Shown: one piece after another, positions 18,832 through 27,076 of the stretch | How the letters are laid out: every line of letters starts with the position of its first letter | How positions within the stretch are numbered: the stretch's first letter is position 1 | DNA from: an uncultured Opitutia bacterium | GTDB lineage: Bacteria; Verrucomicrobiota; Verrucomicrobiia; Opitutales; Opitutaceae | Direction: 5' to 3' | DNA length: 51,029 nt | Assembly: GCA_903896015.1 (NCBI GenBank) | Contig: CAITWF010000099.1 | Span: 1 to 51,029, forward strand | The notes under the pieces: model-generated | The model's input: the letters and a program-made list of their open reading frames with translations, nothing else | What the model was told of the DNA's origin: nothing | Database searches by the model: none | Position numbers and translations under genes: made by a program

Positions 18832-21048
18832 CTATTTTCCACCCAGCTTGCGTGCGAAGAAGTCGAGTTGCGTGCGCAACACGTGCGCGCCTTTTGCGCG
18901 GCTGCCTGCGGCGCCGTGGCGCTCGCCGGGGTAGAGCATCAACTCGAAGGCGATGTCCTTCTTTTGCAGCGCGGCGATCAGGCGCGTGCTGTTCTCGAAG
19001 ATGACGTTGTCGTCCGCCATGCCGTGCATCAACAGCAGCGAGCCGGGCTTCAGGTTTTCGAGGCGATTGAGCACGTCGGACGCGGCGTAACCGTCTTTGT
19101 TTTCGTCGGGCGTGCCCATGAATTGCTCGGTATAGTGCGTGTCGTAGAAGCCCCACGCGGTTGGCGGCGCGCCGGAAATCCCGGCAGCAAACGGCGTGTT
19201 GGGCACCGTGAGGAGTTGGTTCACCATGAATCCGCCATAGCTCCAGCCGTTCACGCCGATGCGCGTGGCATCGACAAACGGCAGCGTTTTAAGAAATGCC
19301 ACGCCGACGAGTTGATCCTCGACTTCGACGGTGCCCATGCGGCGATCGAGCGCGGTCTTGAAAGCCACCGAGCGATTCGTCGAGCCGCGGTTGTCGAGTT
19401 TGAAGATGACGTAGCCCTCGGTCGCGAACACTTCGTCGCGCAGGCCGCGCCAGTTGCGCATCACGCGTTGCGCGTGCGGCCCGCCGTAAACCTCGACGAT
19501 GACCGGATATTTTTTCGCCGGATCAAAACCCACGGGGGTCGTCAACGCGTAGTGCAGCACCTGTCCGTCGGCGGCCTTGAGCGTGCCGAACTGCGGCACG
19601 CGGTGCGTCGCGAGGTAGGGCGCGTAGGGGTGCGTGGCGTTGAGCGCGTTCTCCTCGATCCAGCGGACGCGTTGGCCGGTCGGATCGTAGAGCGCGGTCT
19701 GCGGCGGCGTTCCCGGATCGGAGTAGGTGCCGACGAACGCGCCGCTGCTCGCGAACTTCGCCGTCCACCAGCCGCCGGCCGTCGTCAGCGCCTGCGGCTC
19801 GGCGGTCGTGCGATACGAGACCGCGTAGAGGCGGCGCTCGATCGGGTTGGCGCTCGAGGCGCCGAAAAACACGAGGCCGTGCGCCTCGTCGACCTCCGCG
19901 ACCTCGTCGAGCGGCCACTCGCCGTGTGTGACTTGCGCGAGGAGTTTTCCGTCGGCCGTATAGCGGTAGAGATGCTTGTAGCCTGAGCGCTCCGAGGCCC
20001 ACAGAAACGTCCCGTCCTTCAGCGGGCGGAAATCGTCGTTGAGCTCGATCCAGTGCGGACTCGTCTCGGTGAGAAGAACGTTGCCGCGGCCTGTCGCCGG
20101 ATCAAAGGCGAGCAACTCGAGCGCCTTCTGATCGCGGCTCTGGCGCTGTACGAAGAGCGTCTGGCCGTCCTTGGACCACGCGACGCGCGCGACATAGATG
20201 TCCTTGTTAGCACCGAGATCGATCGGTGTTTGGCGGCCGCTGGTGCGATCGTAGACGAACAGATCGACGATGGCGTTGGGGCGACCGGCGCGCGGATAGC
20301 GTTGTTGCACGACGGTCGTGCCGGTCGGACCAATATCGGCGCGCGGGATGATGTCGACCGGGCTCTCGTCGACGCGAGCGAACGCGATCCGGGACTCGTC
20401 GGGCGACCACCAGTAGCCGGTGAACCGGCTCATCTCTTCCTGCGCGATAAACTCGGCGACACCGAACGAGAGCGTGTCTTTGCCCTCTGACGTGACCGCG
20501 ATTTCGGCGCCGCCCGCGATGGGGCGGATAAACAAATTCTGGTCGCGCACGTAGGAAACGAAATTCCCCTGTGGCGAAACCTTCGCGTCGATCTCGTCGG
20601 AGGGCGTATTGGTGAGGCGCGAAACTTTGCCGTCGGCGACCGTCACGAGATAAAGATCGCCGTCGAGCGGCACGAGGATGAAGCGGCCCTGCTTGTCCCA
20701 ACTGTAGTCGATCACCCCGCGGACGGCGGCGACGCGCGCGCGTTCGCGGCGGGCTTTCTCGGCCTCGGACAATTCCTTGGTGGCGGACGAGAGCGCGTTG
20801 GCATCGATCAAACGGTAGGGCTCGCCGCCGGCGACGTTGATCGCCCAGAGGTCCTGGATGTTGGCTGCGTCGGGCTTCGCCTTCAGGTAGGTCACGCGGG
20901 AACCGTCGGGCGACATCGCGGTGCCGCGCGCCGTCGGCCCGGCGAGATCGGGGTCGGAGAACAAACGCTCGGGCGTGAGTTTTTCGGCAAAGGCGGAACC
21001 GCAAAGCACGACGCCAGCCGCGATCGATCGGACGAACGTTTTGATCAT
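18832..21048 (-). CDS. S9-family serine peptidase (dipeptidyl peptidase IV-like), secreted
   Basis: The 738-residue protein has a signal peptide (MIKTFVRSIAAGVVLCGSAFA). It has a beta-propeller N-terminal domain (about 35-480) with the DPP-IV-type segment EFIAQEEMSRFTGYWWSPDE, which carries the Glu pair that binds the substrate amino terminus. The C-terminal alpha/beta-hydrolase holds the catalytic triad: Ser603 in GWSYGGF, Asp679/680 in MADDNV and His711 in GERHG. Enzymes of this type remove N-terminal dipeptides, often X-Pro, in the periplasm. It leads a same-strand run with the DUF885 and GH127 genes. The gene is divergent from the envelope protein gene on the other side. Confidence 0.95.
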   Translation of the reverse strand: MIKTFVRSIAAGVVLCGSAFAEKLTPERLFSDPDLAGPTARGTAMSPDGSRVTYLKAKPDAANIQDLWAINVAGGEPYRLIDANALSSATKELSEAEKARRERARVAAVRGVIDYSWDKQGRFILVPLDGDLYLVTVADGKVSRLTNTPSDEIDAKVSPQGNFVSYVRDQNLFIRPIAGGAEIAVTSEGKDTLSFGVAEFIAQEEMSRFTGYWWSPDESRIAFARVDESPVDIIPRADIGPTGTTVVQQRYPRAGRPNAIVDLFVYDRTSGRQTPIDLGANKDIYVARVAWSKDGQTLFVQRQSRDQKALELLAFDPATGRGNVLLTETSPHWIELNDDFRPLKDGTFLWASERSGYKHLYRYTADGKLLAQVTHGEWPLDEVAEVDEAHGLVFFGASSANPIERRLYAVSYRTTAEPQALTTAGGWWTAKFASSGAFVGTYSDPGTPPQTALYDPTGQRVRWIEENALNATHPYAPYLATHRVPQFGTLKAADGQVLHYALTTPVGFDPAKKYPVIVEVYGGPHAQRVMRNWRGLRDEVFATEGYVIFKLDNRGSTNRSVAFKTALDRRMGTVEVEDQLVGVAFLKTLPFVDATRIGVNGWSYGGFMVNQLLTVPNTPFAAGISGAPPTAWGFYDTHYTEQFMGTPDENKDGYAASDVLNRLENLKPGSLLLMHGMADDNVIFENSTRLIAALQKKDIAFELMLYPGERHGAAGSRAKGAHVLRTQLDFFARKLGGK

Positions 21049-21180
21049 GGTCGCGTCGGTAGCGGGCGGGCGGGGGTTGTCAGCAGCGAAGGTGGGTGAG
21101 GTATTTATAGGCTCGCGGCGGTAGCTCTAGAGATCTTGTCTCAGAGAGCGGGCTCGTTCGGCCCGTTTCCAGTTTTGCCC

Positions 21181-21888
21181 ATGACTCCATCGGACTCTGC
21201 GACCACGCGCGTCGCGCCGGATTGGCGAATCTCGCTGCCGACGGTGCTGCTGATTTTTGGCGTCGCGCTGAGTTGCTCCACGGCATGTATCACGAGCGCA
21301 ATTGTGGAGCGTGCATCCAGTAAGATCGCGTCCGCGAATCAACGACGGGAGGTGCGCGAAAAAATTCATCAGATGCTTGAGCCGCTGCTGCCGCCGAGCG
21401 GAGCTGGTTCGCCGGAATTGGAAATAGGCGATGAGGATTCTCCCCGCCGGATCACGCTGACCGGACGGTATGCAGCCGGTTCAAGCGAACGCTTTTTCGC
21501 GGCGGTGCGCGCGCTTTACGGTTCGGTCTTAAGCTTTGACCGTGAGGTTGTCGCACAAATCTTCGATAACTCAAAGTCGCCGCCAGCCTTGCTCGCGACT
21601 GGCACGTTTCACCCGGCCTCAGAGCTAAAGGCGCGACTAACGCCCTTGCTTCCGTCAGCGGCCAATGTGGAGGGTGAAATCAGTCTGTCGGTGGTCGCGG
21701 AAGGCCAAGCGCGGATGATCGTTTTTGCTGATGGAAATTTTTCGTTTGAGGAGGCGAGGGAGTTTGCGGCCCACGCCGCCAAATTTAGGGAAGAGTTTTC
21801 TCCCGCTCCGAATATTTCGGTTTTCGTCAACGCGCCCATCCGCCGCGGCGTGCCGCAGAAACTGATCGGGCGCTTCGATTTTCCGTAA
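21181..21888 (+). CDS. Membrane-anchored protein of unknown function
   Basis: I do not recognise this family. The 235-residue protein has a single hydrophobic segment (residues 18-40, LPTVLLIFGVALSCSTACIT) after a short charged tail. A coiled region rich in Arg/Glu follows (43-62), then a soluble part with no cysteines and no obvious catalytic motif. The cysteines at the end of the hydrophobic segment could be a lipobox only if export is Sec/SPII-like; the preceding residues fit poorly. The ATG chosen follows the hydrophilic stretch; the frame is open 15 codons further upstream. It lies 39 bases before the Lgt-like gene and is probably part of the same transcript, which suggests an envelope role. 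Confidence 0.6.
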   Translation: MTPSDSATTRVAPDWRISLPTVLLIFGVALSCSTACITSAIVERASSKIASANQRREVREKIHQMLEPLLPPSGAGSPELEIGDEDSPRRITLTGRYAAGSSERFFAAVRALYGSVLSFDREVVAQIFDNSKSPPALLATGTFHPASELKARLTPLLPSAANVEGEISLSVVAEGQARMIVFADGNFSFEEAREFAAHAAKFREEFSPAPNISVFVNAPIRRGVPQKLIGRFDFP

Positions 21889-21927
21889 TCAGCGCGGTCC
21901 CGGTTTTGCCGCGGCTGCGAAAAGCCA

Positions 21928-22740
21928 ATGACATATCCCGTTTATTTTCACGCCTTCGGGGTAAGCTCGCATCCGCACTTGGTCTTTGAGTCGTTGGGCT
22001 ATTTCGCCGGCGCACGATTTTATTTTGCGGCGCGACGAAAGGCGATCACAACGGGCGAAGGTGCGCTTACGCTGGAGAAAAATCTCTGGCTGCTCGTCGG
22101 CTGCGTCTTCGGCGCTTGGGCGGGCTCGAAGATTTTGGCGTGGCTCGAAATGCCGCAGCACTATCTCGCCATCGCGCGCGCGAACCCGCTCGCGCTCATG
22201 GGCGGAAAGACGATTGTCGGTGGTTTGCTCGGCGGGTGGGCGGGAATCGAGTTCGCGAAGAAACTTCTTGGCGTCATGCATTCGACCGGTGACGCGTTTG
22301 TCTGGCCGCTCGCGATCGGCACGGCGATCGGGCGGCTCGGGTGTTTCTTCACCGGGCTCGATGACCACACGTATGGGGTCGCGACCACGCTGCCGTGGGG
22401 CGTGGATTTCGGTGACGGCGTCGCGCGGCACCCGACTCAGCTCTACGAAAGCGCTTTTGTGCTCCTGCTCGCGACAGCGATCGAGATGGCTACGCGCGCG
22501 CGGGCACTGCCGAGCGGGGCGCGTTTCCGGCTCTACTTCGCCGGGTATTTTACCTTTCGTTTCGCCGTGGAATTCATCAAGCCACGAGAAACGCCGCTCC
22601 TCTCGCTGAGCGCGATCCAACTCGCGAGTCTCGTAGGCATCGCGCTGTCGCTCGTGACAATGCGCCGCCTCTCGGCCGGGGAAAAAATCGAGAATCTAAA
22701 ATCTAAAAGTTCTCATGGATCGTCCCTATCTTTACGCTGA
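21928..22740 (+). CDS. Lgt-like (prolipoprotein diacylglyceryl transferase family) membrane protein with divergent active site
   Basis: The 270-residue polytopic protein clearly belongs to the Lgt family: GGKTIVGGLLGGWAG (92-106), IGRLGCFFTG (134-143), RHPTQLYES (167-175) and EFIKPRETP. Canonical Lgt transfers diacylglycerol from phosphatidylglycerol to a lipobox cysteine. Against the E. coli enzyme as I recall it, the HGG histidine is Val97 here and the Asn of the RLGN motif is Cys139, while the Arg (136) is kept. A housekeeping role is therefore doubtful and another lipid-transfer reaction is possible. Its last 26 bases overlap the radical SAM gene, so the two are tightly coupled. This pairing suggests joint action on membrane lipids (inference). 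Confidence 0.85.
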   Translation: MTYPVYFHAFGVSSHPHLVFESLGYFAGARFYFAARRKAITTGEGALTLEKNLWLLVGCVFGAWAGSKILAWLEMPQHYLAIARANPLALMGGKTIVGGLLGGWAGIEFAKKLLGVMHSTGDAFVWPLAIGTAIGRLGCFFTGLDDHTYGVATTLPWGVDFGDGVARHPTQLYESAFVLLLATAIEMATRARALPSGARFRLYFAGYFTFRFAVEFIKPRETPLLSLSAIQLASLVGIALSLVTMRRLSAGEKIENLKSKSSHGSSLSLR

Positions 22741-24112
22741 GCTCACCAATTCGATTTGCTCGCACTGCCTGCGCAAGGTGGAGGCGAAGGTGTGCACCCA
22801 GGACGAGAAGGTGTTTCTCCACAAACGCTGTCCGGAGCACGGCAGCGAGCGCGTGCTGATTTCGACGGACGTCGATTACTGGCACCAGACGCGGCGTTTT
22901 CTGAAACCCGGGCAGATGCCGCGCGCGTTCAACACGCCGATTCGCTACGGCTGTCCCTACGACTGCGGCCTCTGCGCCGATCACGAGCAGCACTCGTGTC
23001 TCACGCTGCTCGAGGTGACCGACGCGTGCAATCTCTCCTGCCCGGTGTGCTACGCGGAGTCGTCGCCGAAGCGCACGACGCACCGGTCGCTCGCGCAGAT
23101 CGAGTTCATGCTCGATGCGATCGTGCGCAACGAAGGCGAGCCCGACATCGTGCAGATTTCCGGCGGTGAGCCGACGATTCACCCGCAGTTTTTCGAAATT
23201 CTCGACGCCGCGAAACGCCGTCCGATCAAGCACCTCATGCTGAACACGAACGGCCTGCGGATTGCGAACGAACCCGGCTTCGCCGAGAAACTTGCCGCCT
23301 ACGGCCCCGGCTTTGAAATCTATCTCCAGTTCGATTCGCTGCGCGCCGATCCGATACGGGCGCTGCGCGGGGCCGACCTGCTGGAGACGCGCCATCGTGC
23401 GCTGGAGCGGCTCAACGCGCTCAACCTTTCCACCACACTCGTCTGCACGCTCAAGCTGGGTCTCAATGACGACGAACTCGGCGCGATCGTCGATTTCGCG
23501 CTCACGCAACGCAGCGTGCGAGGCGTCACGCTCCAGCCGATCCAGCACGCCGGCCGCGTCGAGTCGTTCGACCCCTCGCGCGATCGGCTCACGCTCGGTG
23601 GCGTGCGGCAGAAACTGCTGGCGCAGACGAAGGTGTTCCGGCCCGACGACATCATCCCGGTGCCGTGTCACCCCGACTGCCTCGCGATGGGCTACGCGCT
23701 GAAAATCGGCGGCAAAGTCACGCCGCTCACCGGCATGATCCCGCGCGACACGCTGCTGCAGAGCGAGGGCAGTACGATCGTCTACGAGCGCAATCCGGAG
23801 CTTCGGGCCGCGGTGTTTAATTTGTTTTCCACGCATCACTCGCCCGACAGCGGAGCCGAGGCGCTCCGGCAGTTGCTCTGCTGCCTGCCGCTCGTGTCGG
23901 CGCCGAAGAGCCTGAGCTACGAAAATGTCTTCCGCGTGCTGATCATCCAGTTTCTCGACGCGCACAACTTCGACGTCCGCAGCGTCAAGAAGAGCTGCAT
24001 CCACATCGCGCACCCGGACGGACGGATCATTCCGTTCGACACGTTTAATCTGTTTTACCGCGACGGGAAGGAAGCGCGGTTGAAGGAACTGCAGGCGATG
24101 CACACCGCGTGA
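22715..24112 (+). CDS. Radical SAM protein of the Tes/MJ0619 type
   Basis: The 465-residue protein has an N-terminal metal-binding region (Cys15, Cys18, Cys39 in SICSHCLRK and CPEHG), an extra CPYDCGLC motif (80-87) and the radical SAM cluster CNLSCPVC (105-112). ISGGEPTIHPQFF and LMLNTNGL follow, as in the SAM-binding barrel. This cysteine layout is that of the archaeal MJ0619 group. Members include tetraether lipid synthase (Tes), which joins lipid tails by C-C bonds, and proteins annotated as pterin methyltransferases. Bacterial relatives have been proposed to make membrane-spanning lipids. The reaction here is inferred, not shown. It overlaps the Lgt-like gene by 26 bases and is followed at once by two small membrane proteins, which favours a lipid substrate. 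Confidence 0.88.
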   Translation: MDRPYLYAELTNSICSHCLRKVEAKVCTQDEKVFLHKRCPEHGSERVLISTDVDYWHQTRRFLKPGQMPRAFNTPIRYGCPYDCGLCADHEQHSCLTLLEVTDACNLSCPVCYAESSPKRTTHRSLAQIEFMLDAIVRNEGEPDIVQISGGEPTIHPQFFEILDAAKRRPIKHLMLNTNGLRIANEPGFAEKLAAYGPGFEIYLQFDSLRADPIRALRGADLLETRHRALERLNALNLSTTLVCTLKLGLNDDELGAIVDFALTQRSVRGVTLQPIQHAGRVESFDPSRDRLTLGGVRQKLLAQTKVFRPDDIIPVPCHPDCLAMGYALKIGGKVTPLTGMIPRDTLLQSEGSTIVYERNPELRAAVFNLFSTHHSPDSGAEALRQLLCCLPLVSAPKSLSYENVFRVLIIQFLDAHNFDVRSVKKSCIHIAHPDGRIIPFDTFNLFYRDGKEARLKELQAMHTA

Positions 24113-24114
24113 CT

Positions 24115-24408
24115 ATGAATGACCAAGCTCCTGAACCGTTCAATAACAAGCCGGAGCAGCCGACGCCAAAGTTGAGCTTTGGTGCCCAAGTATTGGTGGG
24201 ATTGCTGGTCGGTCTCGGATTTGGCATCGGGTCGGCGATCCTGAAATACAATGATTTTACGCTGTTGTATGCGAAGCTGCTTCTTCTCGCTGCCGTTTTG
24301 TTTTGCCTCGTGCCGAGGACACGCGGAGTCGGGGTTGGACTATTACTTGGGCTGGGTCTCTCGGTGTTAATTTTCATCGGGATATGCTTTGCAAATTTCA
24401 AGATCTAG
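24115..24408 (+). CDS. Small membrane protein following the radical SAM gene
   Basis: The 97-residue product has a hydrophilic, Pro/Asn-rich N-terminus (about 20 residues) and then three hydrophobic segments (roughly 22-42, 48-65 and 70-92) rich in Gly and Leu. I do not recognise a family. The ATG lies two bases after the stop of the radical SAM gene; a GTG six bases upstream overlaps that stop as GTGA and could be used instead, so translation is coupled either way. No catalytic residues stand out. The position suggests an accessory of the Lgt-like/radical SAM pair or simply a cotranscribed envelope protein. Confidence 0.55.
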   Translation: MNDQAPEPFNNKPEQPTPKLSFGAQVLVGLLVGLGFGIGSAILKYNDFTLLYAKLLLLAAVLFCLVPRTRGVGVGLLLGLGLSVLIFIGICFANFKI

Positions 24409-24430
24409 TTGGCGCCCGCGACGCTACCAA

Positions 24431-24769
24431 ATGAACGAACCTCCGCTGCTCCCTCCAAACGAGCCCCCGCTGCTTCCGCCGCCGGTTCCGCCTGTGCCGC
24501 CGCCGACCGAGCCGGATGGCGACAACGAAGGCTCCATTCTCGCGGGCGTGGGATATTGGGTGGCGATCTTGGTGGCGACCTTCACACTGCTTTCCACGAG
24601 CACGATTTTTCTCGCGCTACCGTTGGTCGCGATCGTCGCCGGGATAGTGTGGGTGGTGCGAAATGGGTGGAACCGGACCGCGACCGGCGCGACGATCGCG
24701 GTCCTGCTCACCCTCGGGTTGGTGCTCTTAATGTGGAGCATTTGCGGCAACTTTCACTACCAAGGCTGA
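24431..24769 (+). CDS. Small proline-rich membrane protein
   Basis: This 112-residue protein opens with about 40 residues dominated by Pro (PPLLPPNEPPLLPPPVPP), followed by an acidic stretch. Two or three hydrophobic segments come next (about 45-60, 60-78, 88-105). No family is recognised. Its architecture (a Pro-rich soluble head and Gly/Val-rich helices) echoes the preceding 97-residue protein, and the two genes are 22 bases apart, so they may be diverged partners. The Pro-rich head may bind a partner protein. The same-strand AraC-type gene starts 165 bases later after a gap in which I see no clear signal. Confidence 0.55.
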   Translation: MNEPPLLPPNEPPLLPPPVPPVPPPTEPDGDNEGSILAGVGYWVAILVATFTLLSTSTIFLALPLVAIVAGIVWVVRNGWNRTATGATIAVLLTLGLVLLMWSICGNFHYQG

Positions 24770-24934
24770 GCGAATCGCCGCGAAACGTGCGGGCATAGCA
24801 GCAAGGTTCGTCACTTTCCGCGACCGGTTTCGGACATGGAGTGCAGACTCGGTGCACCCTCTTCGACTCCGTGCTTCCATCGGCGAACGGTCGGGTCATA
24901 ACCGATTCGATTCGTTTATTTTCCTTTTCCCGCC

Positions 24935-25681
24935 ATGCCGCCTCCCGATGTCCGCCTGCTCGATTCGCTCCGCCGCATCGGCGCGGTCGCGCCTGAGGTC
25001 ATCGAGTTGTTTGATTTCCTCGAGGACACACCGCTGTGGATGAAGGACGCGGCGGGGCACTACCAATGGGTGAACGTTTCCTTCCTGCTCAACTTTGGCC
25101 TGAATCATCGCGCCGAGGTCATCGGCCGCACCGACTACGATCTTTGCGGCGAGGTGATGGCGAACCAATATCGGATCGATGATGAGCGCGTGCTCAGGGG
25201 CGAGCGCATCCTGTCGCGCGTGGAGCTGATCGGGCGTTTCGATCATACCTCGCGTTGGTGCGTGACCTCGAAGGTGCCGTTGCGCGACGCGCAGGGCCGA
25301 ATCGTCGGCACGGCCGGTGTCACGCGTCCGCTCGGTGAAGCGCCCGCGCGCACGCCGGCGGATTCACCGCTGAGCACGGCGATTCGTTTCATCAGTGAAC
25401 ACTATGGCGAGCGGATAACAAATGAGGCGCTCGCGAAAGCGTGCGGACTTTCCGTGCGGGCGTTCGAGCGTCAATTTCGCGCGGCCTATCATAGTTCGCC
25501 GCACGACTATGTGCGCCAGCTCCGCGTGCGGATGAGCTGTAGCCCGTTGGTGTTTTCCAAGAAATCTCTCGCCGCAGTCGCGACGGAATTCGGATTCGCC
25601 GATCAGAGCCATTTTACGAAGGAGTTTCGCCGCGTGATGGGCGAAACGCCGCGGGCTTACCGGGCGCGCTGCCAGGGCTGA
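24935..25681 (+). CDS. AraC-family transcriptional regulator with PAS-like sensor domain
   Basis: The 248-residue protein has a PAS-like N-terminal half (about 20-130), shown by FDFLEDTPLWMKDAAGHYQWVN, VIGRTDYDLC and the closing DAQGRIVGTAGVTR. The C-terminal half is an AraC-type double helix-turn-helix: ITNEALAKACGLSVRAFERQFRAAYHSSP and then the classic second helix pair AVATEFGFADQSHFTKEFRRVMGETPRAYR. It should bind DNA and respond to a small ligand or cofactor through the PAS domain. The same-strand carbohydrate cluster starts downstream, beginning with the FG-GAP gene 69 bases later, and is the likeliest target. This is inferred from position only. Confidence 0.92.
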   Translation: MPPPDVRLLDSLRRIGAVAPEVIELFDFLEDTPLWMKDAAGHYQWVNVSFLLNFGLNHRAEVIGRTDYDLCGEVMANQYRIDDERVLRGERILSRVELIGRFDHTSRWCVTSKVPLRDAQGRIVGTAGVTRPLGEAPARTPADSPLSTAIRFISEHYGERITNEALAKACGLSVRAFERQFRAAYHSSPHDYVRQLRVRMSCSPLVFSKKSLAAVATEFGFADQSHFTKEFRRVMGETPRAYRARCQG

Positions 25682-25750
25682 GACGCGCCGACGTAATTTC
25701 ACCAAAACTTGCCGCCGCCTTTCTAGGCGTTCGGCGCGGGTTCAACTAGG

Positions 25751-27031
25751 ATGGCCGCTCGCAACCTCACTTGCCTCCACGCGGAGGTTCGTCGAGGCTC
25801 ACGATACCCCGCCTTGCGCATCACCCCGTGCAGTTTCACCGGCGCCATCCTGGCCGCCGCGGTCGTCGTCGCCGGCTCTGCCGCGGCGGCTCCGGCCGTG
25901 TCGTTTAAGAAGAAGGTGATCGACGAGCGATTCTTAGCCGAGAGCATCGCGGTCGCCGACGTCAATCGCGACGGCAAACCCGATCTCATCGTCGGGCCCT
26001 ATTGGATTCAGGGCCCGGAGTTCACCAAGAAGATCGAGACGCGGGCGGCGCTCGCCTACGACAAGGAGAGTTATTCCGATGCGTTCATCACGGCGGCGAT
26101 GGATGTCGATGGCGATGGCTGGATCGATTCGGTTCAAGTTGGTTGGCCGGGCCGCGCGGCGCTGTGGTTCAAGAATCCCGGCAAGGCGGGCGGCGACTGG
26201 CCGCGTTTTGTGGTGCATCCCGCCGTCGGCACCGAGTCGCCCGAACTCGTCAGCCTCATCGCGGGCCAGGCGCCGGCGCTGATCTTCGCCACGAATAAAA
26301 AACTCGGCTACGCCACGGTGGACCGCGCGCACCCGGAAGCACCATGGACGTTTCATGCGATTTCCGGGGAAGGGGAGTGGCAACGCTACACGCACGGCAT
26401 CGGCGCCGGCGACATCAACGGCGACGGCCGCGCCGACCTGCTTTGTTACAAGGGCTGGTGGGAGCAGCCCGCCTCGCTCGCCGGTGATCCCGAGTGGAAA
26501 TTTCACCCGGTCAACTTCGGCGACGGCGGTGCGCAGATGTATGCCTACGACGTGAACGGCGATGGCCGTGCCGATGTGATCTCCAGCATTGATGCGCACA
26601 AGTATGGTTTGAGTTGGTTTGAACAGATCGCTCCCGCTGCCGGTGCAACCGAGCCGACGTGGCGCGAGCACATCATACTGAGCCGCGACCCTGCCGAAAA
26701 AATCAACGACGTCCAATTCTCGCAGCCGCACGCCACCGTCCTCGCCGACATCGATGGCGACGGTCTCCTCGATATCGTGACCGGCAAACGCCACTGGGCG
26801 CACGGTTCGCACGGCGATCCCGAATCGACCGCGGCTCCGGTGCTCTACTGGTTCCGCCTCGTGCGCGATCCCGCGACACATGAGGCGCACTATGAACCGC
26901 ACCTCATCGACAACGACTCGGGGGTCGGCACGAAATTCGCCGTCGCCGATCTCAACGGCGATGGCCTCCCCGACGTCGCGGTCGCGAACAAACACGGAGT
27001 TTTCGTCTTCCTCCAGCAACGCACGCCCTGA
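25751..27031 (+). CDS. Secreted FG-GAP/VCBS repeat protein
   Basis: The protein has up to 426 residues. A hydrophobic stretch (about 30-47, GAILAAAVVVAGSAAAAP) is the export signal; because it lies far from the ATG, a TTG at 25814 may be the real start. The rest is a beta-propeller of FG-GAP repeats with at least six Ca2+-binding loops of the form D-x-N/D-x-D-G: DVNRDGKPD, DVDGDGWID, DINGDGRAD, DVNGDGRAD, DIDGDGLLD and DLNGDGLPD. Such proteins bind glycans or partner proteins at the cell surface and are abundant in Verrucomicrobiota and Planctomycetota. No catalytic domain is attached. It lies 45 bases before the cupin gene and may be the first gene of the carbohydrate operon. Confidence 0.88.
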   Translation: MAARNLTCLHAEVRRGSRYPALRITPCSFTGAILAAAVVVAGSAAAAPAVSFKKKVIDERFLAESIAVADVNRDGKPDLIVGPYWIQGPEFTKKIETRAALAYDKESYSDAFITAAMDVDGDGWIDSVQVGWPGRAALWFKNPGKAGGDWPRFVVHPAVGTESPELVSLIAGQAPALIFATNKKLGYATVDRAHPEAPWTFHAISGEGEWQRYTHGIGAGDINGDGRADLLCYKGWWEQPASLAGDPEWKFHPVNFGDGGAQMYAYDVNGDGRADVISSIDAHKYGLSWFEQIAPAAGATEPTWREHIILSRDPAEKINDVQFSQPHATVLADIDGDGLLDIVTGKRHWAHGSHGDPESTAAPVLYWFRLVRDPATHEAHYEPHLIDNDSGVGTKFAVADLNGDGLPDVAVANKHGVFVFLQQRTP

Positions 27032-27076
27032 GTTTTTCGTCTTTCAACTTCTAACCGTCGTTTTTCAACCCCACCC

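Noticed and set aside
22703-24103. Minus-strand open frame of 466 codons opposite the radical SAM gene
   Set aside because: The radical SAM cysteine motifs on the plus strand establish the real frame; the antisense product has no recognisable domain.
25934-27019. Minus-strand open frame opposite the FG-GAP gene
   Set aside because: The plus-strand Ca2+-binding repeats are unmistakable; the antisense frame mirrors their periodic codons.
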